Positions 52,218 to 61,500 of a DNA stretch of 64,000 bases are shown one piece after another (position 1 is the first letter of the stretch; every line of letters starts with the position of its first letter). Where the stretch lies: positions 175,815-239,814 of the forward strand of contig ONIN01000002.1 in assembly GCA_900317905.1 (NCBI GenBank), written 5' to 3'. The stretch is from an uncultured Eubacteriales bacterium. Its GTDB lineage: Bacteria > Bacillota > Clostridia > Oscillospirales > Oscillospiraceae. A program made the translations under genes and the position numbers. A model generated the notes under the pieces. It was not told the origin of the DNA, did no database searches, and saw only the letters and a program-made list of their open reading frames with translations.

Positions 52218-53420
52218 ATGATAGACAGACCCTTGTATGTTAAGCAAATCATGGCGTATACGGATACGCCATTTATTAAGGTGCTTACCGGAGTGCGCCG
52301 GTGCGGGAAGTCAACAATCCTGGACATGATCATAGAAGCGCTTAAAAACGATCGGAATATTCCGGAGGAGCGTATCATCAGCTTCCGCTTTGACCTGCTC
52401 GAATACGAAGGCGCAACGGCGAAGGAGATCCTCTCAAAGATCAAGGCACGTCTTTCTCCAAACGGAAGAACATACGTGTTTTTGGATGAGGTTCAGGAAA
52501 TACAAGGCTGGGAGCGCATGGTGAATACGCTTGCCGTGGAATATAATGTAGATCTTTATGTGACCGGCTCAAACTCCCGTATGATGTCCTCGGAAATTTC
52601 AACCTATTTGACCGGGCGATATGTAGCATTTCGAATCTTTACGCTGTCCTTCTCGGAATATCTGCAGTTTAAGGCCAGCTACACAGAGCCAGGCTCGCCC
52701 CGGCAGGAGCTCGCGGAATATATTAGACTCGGCGGCTTCCCCGCTACGCATTTACACAGCTTTAGCCAGGATGAGGTTTATACTGCGGTTCGGGATATCT
52801 ATAGCTCTACGATTTTTTCTGATATTGTCCGGCGCAGTCAAATCCGTAAGGTTGATCAGCTGGAGCGCGTTGTAAAATATGTGTTCAGTCAGGTCGGAAA
52901 TACCTTTTCTGCCAAATCTATTGCAGATTATATGAAAGCTGAGCATCGGAAAATGGATAATGAGACAGTATACAGCTATTTGGAAAAGCTGGAGAGCGCA
53001 TATCTGCTGCATCGCTGCTCACGCTATGACCTGCAGGGAAAGAGCATTCTGAAAACACAGGAAAAGTTCTATCTGGCAGATACCGCGCTTCGCTACAGCG
53101 TGCTTGGCTACAATGCTGATACGCTTGCCTCCAGCCTTGAAAATGTGGTTTATTTAGAGCTGCTGCGTAGAGGCTATACTGTATATGTCGGAAAGGATGG
53201 CAATGCAGAAATTGACTTTGTTGCAGTGCGTCAGAACGAGAAGCTATACGTGCAGGTAACGCAGGAGATACGCTCCAAAGAAACCGAAAAGCGCGAGTAT
53301 GATCGTTTGCTTGCAATCCATGATAATTACCCGAAGTATGTTCTGCGCACGGATGATTTCGCAGGAGGAAACTACGAGGGCATACACACCATGCACGTTG
53401 CAGACTTCCTATTGGGATAG
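52218..53420 (+). CDS. AAA ATPase with DUF4143 domain
   Basis: A 400-residue protein of the AAA_14-DUF4143 family. Walker A is GVRRCGKST (residues 25-33), Walker B is YVFLDEVQEI (~92), and sensor-like VTGSNSRMM follows. The C-terminal DUF4143 part holds ADTALRYSVLGYN and a nuclease-like strand-turn EIDFVAVRQNEKLYVQVT (restriction-endonuclease-like fold). The family is widespread, and its function is poorly known. The ATG at 52218 follows GAGGTG. An 84-nt gap separates it from the DUF4338 gene, so it may be an independent cargo gene. Confidence 0.88.
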   Translation: MIDRPLYVKQIMAYTDTPFIKVLTGVRRCGKSTILDMIIEALKNDRNIPEERIISFRFDLLEYEGATAKEILSKIKARLSPNGRTYVFLDEVQEIQGWERMVNTLAVEYNVDLYVTGSNSRMMSSEISTYLTGRYVAFRIFTLSFSEYLQFKASYTEPGSPRQELAEYIRLGGFPATHLHSFSQDEVYTAVRDIYSSTIFSDIVRRSQIRKVDQLERVVKYVFSQVGNTFSAKSIADYMKAEHRKMDNETVYSYLEKLESAYLLHRCSRYDLQGKSILKTQEKFYLADTALRYSVLGYNADTLASSLENVVYLELLRRGYTVYVGKDGNAEIDFVAVRQNEKLYVQVTQEIRSKETEKREYDRLLAIHDNYPKYVLRTDDFAGGNYEGIHTMHVADFLLG

Positions 53421-53504
53421 AGAGACATTTTTTGGACCGCATTTTTCTTACAATACTTTACGAGGGGCTTTTCTCTTCCTGAGCTCCTTAGCAAGAGGGA
53501 TAAT

Positions 53505-55496
53505 ATGGATAGCAAAACAGCGGAGATCTTGGAGCCCTTTGAGCCGGACCTGGACATAGAGCACAGGGTTCTCTTTAAAGAACTCATAAGCAAGGTCGAA
53601 TCTGCTTACCCGCATTACAGGGGCCAGGTCATTCAAAAGGGACTAGAAGCATATTTGAGCTCAAGCCCTACAGAATCAATAGAAAGCATCAAATATATTG
53701 TTTCCTTAAGCGTTCTTATCGATTTAGCTCAGCAGGGATGGGGCTTTGAGGTCCATAACGAGTGCTTGATGCTGCGCCTCCAGGCAAACGAAGCATCTGA
53801 TAAGGATCAGGTGCGAAGCAGGCTTAGCTCCGAGCGGAAGGCACAGTTTTTGGATGCTTCTGTTGTGCGCTTCATCGAAAAAATGGAATCGGAGAAGCAG
53901 TATCAAGGGCGTACCATATCGATCAGAAGCCTTATTGGAGATTCAAGGGTTCTCATCAACAGAATAAATGGCGATCGGAATGGAATTGTAAAACCATACA
54001 TTCAGCTAGCAAGCCGTGCAAGGGATGAGCACACGGGCTACAGGCTTTCTGATATCTGGAGATATTTCAGATACACTTGGGCGATTCCCTATAAGACAAT
54101 GCCCGGGCGAAATTTATTTTATCTGGTTCGAGATGCATCGCAGCCATATCATCCTGTGATCGGTATTTTTGCACTGGGAAATGCGGTTCTCAATCTAACC
54201 GTTCGAGACGACGAGATCGGCTGGACAACAGATGCCATCGCGAGCAATCTGCGCCGTCGCGAGCAGGTTAATCATATGTCTCAGCCGCTTCGTAATACAG
54301 ACGGGCAAAAGACTGTCGGCGCTGTGGTCAAAAGATATCTGGAAACTGAGCAGGAGTACGCTGAACGCGTGAGCTCATACTCCGAGCGTACAATGAAAAC
54401 GCTCCAAGGCAATATTAAGTCTGCTATAGAGGATTTATATATCAAGGATCTTGGATACCACAGACAAACAAAAAATCCCCGCATAGAAAAGGTTTCCGAG
54501 CTGCGAACTCTCGCCGCTCAGCTTCGCACACAGGCAATTAACAACAAGAAAACAGCGCATATAGATGACTTTGAAAGCGAGGCCAAGGAAACTCTTTTTA
54601 AGAAAAAAAGAGCCGAAGAGCTTGCTCGTCTACTGGAGGCAACAATCATCTTCAACAAGCACAAGCAGGAGGATGCACTTCAATGGCTGAAGGAACTGAT
54701 GAGCTCAGAGGAGGGCAGAAAGGCAATTAACACCGCTCTGGTTGCAAACCGTAAAACAAAAATCGGATCTAATATGATGGAGATCATTGTATGCGGTGCA
54801 ATTCCTCCGTACAACGAGCTCCTTGGCGGGAAGCTTGTTTCTATTTTAGCCTGCAGCCCTCAGGTAATACGTGATTACACTGAGAAATATGAGCAGCAGA
54901 TAAGCGAGATCGCCTCCCGCATGAAGGGGAAAAAAGTAATCCGCGACAGCCGGCTTGCATTCCTTGGAACCACCAGCCTTTATGCCGTTGGGAGCAGCCA
55001 GTACAACCGGATAAACGTTCCGATGGCGGATGGCTTTCATCTGAAATATAAAAAAATGGGAATTACCGAGGGCTACGGGACGGTATATTTTTCAAAAAGA
55101 ACAACAGCCGCAATGATGAGGCTTCTAGAGCTGCAGGATGGCGGCAGAAGAATCAATAATATCTTTGGAGAAGGAACAAGCCCTAGATTCCGGCTAATTA
55201 GCAAGGGATTAAGTAGTCTTGGAATTAAATCGGACGCCTTCCTACAGCACTATTCTCCCAGAATTGTGTTCTCTATAGAGCTGGCAAAGAACACAAATGA
55301 GTTTCTGCGAGGAGAGACGACAACGCTTGATTTTCCATTTAATATTCATGATGAGCAGAGCGTTTTCGACAAGACACAGGAGCTAATTGACTTTTGGTAT
55401 CATCGCTGGCTCTTGAAAAGACTGGAGTCTGTAGATATTATTGGTCGTCTGGAAGGATTTGATCCTAATTCAATTCTAGTGAGCACAACGAGGTAG
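53505..55496 (+). CDS. DruA-like DUF4338 protein (long form)
   Basis: A 663-residue protein. Residues ~190-240 match the DUF4338/DruA pattern: NLFYLVRDASQPYHPVIGIF, then VRDDEIGWT. The C-terminal half continues with GAIPPYNELLGGKLVSILAC, TTSLYAVGSSQYNRI and YGTVYFSKRT, conserved blocks I associate with long DUF4338 proteins. DruA is a component of Druantia anti-phage systems, but DruB-E genes are absent. The ATG at 53505 follows AAGAGGGATAAT. The next gene starts 4 nt after its stop. Confidence 0.65.
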   Translation: MDSKTAEILEPFEPDLDIEHRVLFKELISKVESAYPHYRGQVIQKGLEAYLSSSPTESIESIKYIVSLSVLIDLAQQGWGFEVHNECLMLRLQANEASDKDQVRSRLSSERKAQFLDASVVRFIEKMESEKQYQGRTISIRSLIGDSRVLINRINGDRNGIVKPYIQLASRARDEHTGYRLSDIWRYFRYTWAIPYKTMPGRNLFYLVRDASQPYHPVIGIFALGNAVLNLTVRDDEIGWTTDAIASNLRRREQVNHMSQPLRNTDGQKTVGAVVKRYLETEQEYAERVSSYSERTMKTLQGNIKSAIEDLYIKDLGYHRQTKNPRIEKVSELRTLAAQLRTQAINNKKTAHIDDFESEAKETLFKKKRAEELARLLEATIIFNKHKQEDALQWLKELMSSEEGRKAINTALVANRKTKIGSNMMEIIVCGAIPPYNELLGGKLVSILACSPQVIRDYTEKYEQQISEIASRMKGKKVIRDSRLAFLGTTSLYAVGSSQYNRINVPMADGFHLKYKKMGITEGYGTVYFSKRTTAAMMRLLELQDGGRRINNIFGEGTSPRFRLISKGLSSLGIKSDAFLQHYSPRIVFSIELAKNTNEFLRGETTTLDFPFNIHDEQSVFDKTQELIDFWYHRWLLKRLESVDIIGRLEGFDPNSILVSTTR

Positions 55497-55500
55497 AGAG

Positions 55501-57057
55501 ATGGATAATCTTCAGTTTGTTCAAAGATTGTTTAATGGGAAAAACTGCTATTCGGATTCGATGACAGAGGAACAGCTTTCTCTGCTGCATATTGAATCCG
55601 GTGTCGAAGCAATCATTCGGAAAATGGTTTCTGAGGGGCGTATTGTCTTTCTGACGGGGAACCCTGGCGATGGAAAAACGTTCATCATAAAGGCTCTAAG
55701 GGAGGTGCTTTCGGATGTATATGTTGAAACAGATCTGAACAGCATTGCAGATAACGAGCTGGATATGGTTATGGAGCGGATTTATGATTGCTATAAGAAT
55801 AAGCGCCCCTGTGTTATTGCAGCGAATGAGTTTCCGTTTCACAAGCTGATGCTTCTATTTAAGAAGAATTATCCCGCTCTATATGAGGAGCTTAAGGGAC
55901 TCAAAAAGAACATTCTGGTTTTTGGGTATCCGACAGTGGAGCTAAAAAGAATCTGTATTGTAGACCTAAATGAGAGAAATTTGCTGGATAAGGATCGGTG
56001 TATCGTAAAAAAGGTGCTTGACTGCTTCACGCCCCTTCTGGAGCCATATTGTGGGAGCAACGCAATTCTTGCGCACAATGTGAATGCATTAAAAAATGTT
56101 TTGGTTCAGCAGCAGCTTTTGCATGTTTTCACCTTAATATCGCTGAGCGGTCAGCATTTTGTAATACGCGATATTTTAGGAGCGCTTGCCTATTCTCTTA
56201 TTTCCTGCACTGATCAAGATATTGACGACGCAGGCTATTACTATGACGCCTTTTTTACTGGGGAAAATGAGCTTATGCGCTTTGCGCGCCAGTTTGATCC
56301 TGTACTACTGACAAGCCCAGAGCTGGATGAAAGGCTATGGAACGGGGAGATTCTGGATGGCTGGCAGCTTGATTGCCCTTCCAGCTGGCCAGCAAATATA
56401 ACTAGCGGCGCTGGCTCCGTGGAGGATGCGCTGGCACTGTTTAGGTCAATAAAAAGAAAGTTCTATTTTGAAAATATATACGCAAGTGCTCTTAACGAGC
56501 TTCAGCCCAGAGACCTTCAAGAATGTATCCGCATTCTTCAAACCATTCAGCAGGACGCACTCAGAAACAAGCGTATGCTGATCTTTTCAATGAACAAGCT
56601 GTTTCTCTCTACTGATGAGGAGCGCGATAAATTAAGAGTATGGACCTCTCACAGCTATGACCTTAGCAGAACCCCCGGCGCAGCCGTATCGACCAGATAC
56701 ATTGATTCCGATGATCTGGAGCTTGTTTATCCGGCCCCGGTATCATGGCTGAGTGAAATGGAATACTCTCCTGCGTATATTGTTTTAAGGAGCAAGAACC
56801 ATCAAGAGGCAAGCCTCGACATTGATATTGATATGCTTCGAGGACTGATCATGATTAATAACGGATACCCTGCAGCCCTCCTGTCGTCACAATATGAGCA
56901 GGTAATATCGCAGTTTGTTAGGGCTCTCTGCTCGGTTCACATAGATAGAAGCTATCAGGACGGAACTATTATGATTTCGGACCGAAGAGAGGGCACAGTA
57001 AAGAAAATTCGTATAGAGGCTGATAAATACTATCTTGGGAGTGAGGTGAGCTACTGA
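55501..57057 (+). CDS. P-loop ATPase resembling DndF/DptF
   Basis: A 518-residue protein with Walker A LTGNPGDGKT (residues 53-60). A likely Walker B is the CVIAANEFPF strand (~107), and ICIVDLNERNLL follows. The size, position and the next two genes match the first protein of the DndF-DndG-DndH restriction module, but I cannot score similarity without a profile search. Its stop overlaps the next start (TGATG). Confidence 0.6.
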   Translation: MDNLQFVQRLFNGKNCYSDSMTEEQLSLLHIESGVEAIIRKMVSEGRIVFLTGNPGDGKTFIIKALREVLSDVYVETDLNSIADNELDMVMERIYDCYKNKRPCVIAANEFPFHKLMLLFKKNYPALYEELKGLKKNILVFGYPTVELKRICIVDLNERNLLDKDRCIVKKVLDCFTPLLEPYCGSNAILAHNVNALKNVLVQQQLLHVFTLISLSGQHFVIRDILGALAYSLISCTDQDIDDAGYYYDAFFTGENELMRFARQFDPVLLTSPELDERLWNGEILDGWQLDCPSSWPANITSGAGSVEDALALFRSIKRKFYFENIYASALNELQPRDLQECIRILQTIQQDALRNKRMLIFSMNKLFLSTDEERDKLRVWTSHSYDLSRTPGAAVSTRYIDSDDLELVYPAPVSWLSEMEYSPAYIVLRSKNHQEASLDIDIDMLRGLIMINNGYPAALLSSQYEQVISQFVRALCSVHIDRSYQDGTIMISDRREGTVKKIRIEADKYYLGSEVSY

Positions 57058-58544
57058 TGCCTAGAAGCGATACGCTTGAAGAGATTGGAAAGGCTCTTTG
57101 TGCCAGCCTTCATTTTAATCCTACATCAAATTCTACCAAGCCGCTTTATGTAGCAAACTCTCTGTTTAGAGCATGCACTGGAATAGAATGTGATCTCAGG
57201 GATATTCATGAATGGATTGTCAGTGAGAGAAGAGCAAAAGCGGCCTCCTCAGAAAGCATTGTTCAGAAATACAGCGATGCACTGATTCCGTCGGGTGATG
57301 AGCTTGCCGAGGATGTAAAGGAGCTACGCTTCTACCTTGAAAAGCTGTTTAATCCTGATTCAACCGTTTACCCAAGCTATCAATTCTCCGTATTAAATAT
57401 TCCGTCGAAGTGGCTTGTCCGATCCTATGTTAAGGAGGAGGCAGGGATCGGAGATTTCCTTTACAACATTCTGAACACTCCCATAGACAATCGGATTTCC
57501 CCCGCAATCGAGGTAATTAAGGCAGCTCTGGCGGATGACGATGATGATCTGAGCCGAACAATAAAGCCCTTAATTGCATACAAGCCGGAGGCAGAGAGGA
57601 TAGTGTACAATGAGACCTGTGAGGAGCTGCGTCCACTCAGTGATTCCGAGCTTTTAATTCGAGCCGGCTTTGACAGGCTGGCCAATAGCTGCAATGCTTA
57701 TAAGGAGAAGAAAGGAGAAAGCTCGCTCATTACACTTAGACGCATGGTATGCTTTTCTATGTTTGCAGCCTTTTTCTTCCTTGAGGATGTCAACCGCTCT
57801 ATGTACAGCGAAAAAAGAATACCTCTGCTTTTAGATGCCAGTGAAAAACGCGGAGCTGTTTCTCGTGCAAGCGAGCTGTGCTTTATTGCCTGCAAAAAAT
57901 CCGTCGAGAGCTATACGATTTCTTTTATTGCTGACTGGCTTACTAGGGAGCAGGTAATCACTGATCTAGACTCCGAGGAGGCATGCCTAAGATATATCGC
58001 AAGCGGCTTTAGCTTGAATGACAAGAATGAAGAAAGGCATGCCAGAGAGGTCATCACACAGCACATCACAGCAAACTGCAGGGCCGGCGACTCTCCCCTT
58101 ACCGCGACCGCTAAGGCGCTTCAATTCGCAATTTATACCTATACCTTCCCGAATACGACCCCTTCTGATTTCTGCAATGTTCTTGGAGGAAAGACCGGAC
58201 TGGTTGGTCCAAGCGGAAACGCAGCTAAATATAAGCGCTTTTTGATAAATCGATTTCTTCTGGAGACACTGGTGCTGAGCTGCGTCGATGTTCAGACGCT
58301 TGAGGACGGTATGGAGCTCCGCGAGCTCGGAGAAGCGCTGCGTAACAGCTACAATATTCTAATTGGGACAAATACAGATATAGATTACGCGGAGCTGGAC
58401 AGCTATGGAATAGCCGCCTCAACTCCGGAAAACCTTCGTGGAGAGCTCTCAGATAACGCAAGAAGAATTGCTGATATGCTGATATCCATGGGACTTGCGA
58501 AGCGATACGCGGATGGCGTTACGCTCGTCGGCTGGGAGGCGTAA
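57057..58544 (+). CDS. Unrecognised helical protein between two ATPase genes (DndG position)
   Basis: A 495-residue, mostly helical protein with no motif I recognise; it begins MPRSDTLEEIGKALCASL and ends ISMGLAKRYADGVTLVGWEA. In order and size it occupies the place of DndG/DptG. Two hydrophobic patches (MFAAFFFLED; LLETLVLSC) are too short to be clear membrane spans. The start overlaps the upstream stop and the next gene begins 4 nt after its stop. Confidence 0.6.
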   Translation: MPRSDTLEEIGKALCASLHFNPTSNSTKPLYVANSLFRACTGIECDLRDIHEWIVSERRAKAASSESIVQKYSDALIPSGDELAEDVKELRFYLEKLFNPDSTVYPSYQFSVLNIPSKWLVRSYVKEEAGIGDFLYNILNTPIDNRISPAIEVIKAALADDDDDLSRTIKPLIAYKPEAERIVYNETCEELRPLSDSELLIRAGFDRLANSCNAYKEKKGESSLITLRRMVCFSMFAAFFFLEDVNRSMYSEKRIPLLLDASEKRGAVSRASELCFIACKKSVESYTISFIADWLTREQVITDLDSEEACLRYIASGFSLNDKNEERHAREVITQHITANCRAGDSPLTATAKALQFAIYTYTFPNTTPSDFCNVLGGKTGLVGPSGNAAKYKRFLINRFLLETLVLSCVDVQTLEDGMELRELGEALRNSYNILIGTNTDIDYAELDSYGIAASTPENLRGELSDNARRIADMLISMGLAKRYADGVTLVGWEA

Positions 58545-58548
58545 AAAA

Positions 58549-61500
58549 ATGAAATCTCTTCTAACAGAGGCAATCCTTCAGATTGTCGCAGAGAAACAGA
58601 ATAATGGCTTTGGAATATCAATTGTTAATCTTCCAGATATTGATTTCGACCTTTTTTTGAGCAAGCTGAGGTCTACGGAGAAAACGGAAATTTTTTATCT
58701 GGGCTATGATGAGGAGCAAAATGAAAGCCTTCGTACACAGGCTGCACCCTATGTAAATGTTTCTGTATTCTTTTCCGTTGAGGAGGCAGAAAGGTCTCGG
58801 AACCTTGGCCAGGAGGATGTTTTTCGAATCCACTTTATCAAGAATACAGAGATGGAGAAAATATCTTCCTTAAGATGGTATAACGAGATTGACATGGCAG
58901 CTGTTTATAAAAAAAGCTGTAGGCTTGCCCAGGAACGCCTTACGCGCAGCAATGCGACCATTAACGAGCTTCTTGCCGCGTTGGCACGTAAGGACATCCG
59001 TACAATCCTCAACTTTGATAGAGTGCTGGATTATTTAGAGGCGCTTCTCGCAGCGCCGGATGCAGAGCTTCCACATGCGGTATCTAACGAGCTATATAGG
59101 CTCGGCCTGCTTTCGGATGCCAGCTTTGGAGTTGGAAGCTCGACGAGAGATCAGCTGAGAGATCGAATAAAAAGAAACCATGCGCTTGTTCTCCGCATTT
59201 CCAGTCTCGAGCAAAAGGAACGCCAAAATATTGCTAATTATTCCTCCAGAAACCCTGACAACACTGTAGTCAGGCTGATATTGGACTATTATCGTCGCCC
59301 ATCTCTTGAGCTCCTGAAGCAGATGGAGCTCTCCGAGGTTGAGTCGTGTATGAAGGCGGCAGCAGCCACGGGAAGACCTTCGCGGCCTGCTCGACGTGCC
59401 GGCAGCAATCCTACTGTTTCAACGGCTCAAATGATATTTGATGGAAACGAGAAGCAGGTTGATCAGTTTTTATCAAAAGCAACGGAGATTATCGATAACC
59501 GACCGGATTCCAATAAAAGCGAGATCAAAACCATTGAGATTGATGATGTCAGAATTGACATTCCAGTGCAGGTGACCACAGAGCGGCTAGCTGAGATGCT
59601 CAAGGATGACACACAATGGGGCGGTGTGATTTATGCTGATGTTGCAAGCCCAAAGGAAGCAATTGATAATGCCGAAAAATACGATTTTGAGCAGTTCGAC
59701 GGAAGCTTTATTGAGCAAGCTAAAGAGTATTTAAGGCGTGCGGCAAGCTTTCCGGAGGCCGCAGTCGCTGCAAATGCAGTCCTGAACGCAATAAGCGCCC
59801 TTGAGGAGACGCGGAAACTGCTGTATCCTTTTAGAAAGCGCCTGCAGGATATGCCAATGCTGCAGGTTGTATCTCAAAGCAGCACCTTTTCTGCATATTT
59901 ACACGCATATGAGCAGCTGCTGTCTGTGCTTAAGGAGCATTTTAAGGACCTGTATGATCTAGACAGCGTAGGCGCTAAGGATGTTGTCAGCACACTTCTG
60001 TCGCTCGACATGGTATATGTGGTTGGAAAAACTAATTCTCACGCCATTCCAACTCCACTCAATCCTTTATACTTGTGGAAATACACAAAGCTTGCGGAAG
60101 AGATGCTCAGCTCTCGCGGTGTTCCCGAGGGCGGAGACTGCTATCTTTCGGAAAAGGACAAGGAGTTTATTATTCGCAAGGCAGAGGATATCCCGGATCC
60201 TCTAGCTCTGGTAATGCTCCCCAAAAACGAGGTTTCAAGAACAGAGTGTCTTCCCTATGCTGGGCGTATCGGAGCCATCCCGGTATATTCCACAAAGCCG
60301 CAGATTAGTGATAGTGGACTGGGACTCGATGCGGTCAGGCAAAGCATTACGCGCTATATGTGTCTATATCCACACTCGAGCATGATGCTTCGCGTCAGCT
60401 TTGTTAATCCGCCCTCTGTGGAGGACGTGGTACGAATGCTGAAAAGGCTTGACAGCGATAGAGAGTTTGCTTCATTTGGCGATGTTGGAATTGACCTGAC
60501 AATTTACCGGACAAAGGAAACCTCGCCGGATTGGATAGAGCTTGAGGATAAGTCGCTGAATGAAGGGATGCTCGGTAAAATCAGAGGTAAAACGCAAAGA
60601 ACGTTTTCTCTGGCAATAAAGAACAAGTGCCTATCCTATCCGGAGATTCTGAAGGCCATTAAGCAGGATCAGCATATTGTTGTCATCTTTGACCCGAACG
60701 AAAGAGAAATCGACCTCGCCAGAAATGACCGCAGCGTTCACCTTCATCCGCTGTGTGTTCCGAAGGTTTATGAGTACAACAAGATGCGTGGAGATGTTAA
60801 AATCCGCGCTGCAAACGAGGGCGGTATTTTTGCAGATTACGCCAGCATTATTGAAAAGCTATATGAGCAACCGTCGACCTTCGGTCATCGAAATGTGTTC
60901 ATGAATTCTCCCTTGAAGAAGGAGACCTATGAAGCACTGCTCAAAAAAACAGATTGGCTTGTGATACTGGATCAAAATCTGAAAAGCTGGGATGTATCTC
61001 TTCAATCAACGGGAGAGAGGCTGTTTTATAAGAGCTCAGACTTCCGCTCAATTGGGATTTATTCTAAAAATACCAGAAAATTTGCGATTGGCTATCAGGA
61101 AATCATTGCAGAGGCTGGGAATTATATTCCAACAGACTCTGGCGTAGAAGGGCTCATTTCAGCAACCCGTGCAATCAATGATGATGGACTGCTGAGTATT
61201 GTTTCACACTCAACGAATCAGATTTTCGATCAGAAGCATGGAAAAGGGAGTCTTGGGCTTGCAATTACTGCCATTCAATACTCCCAAGAGCATCCCGACG
61301 CTATTCTTGTTGGCCTCGATACACAGCTTGCACGTGAGTGGCTTGCTGACAGAGATGACGGAAGGCTTCCGGATCTGATTGGAATCAGGCTTCCAGAGTC
61401 AGATGACTATCCCCCAATCATTGATTTGATTGAGGTAAAGACCTATCAGGCGTATAGTATTACGGATGAAGGCGTTATCTCGGGAGACGCTGTGGAGCAG

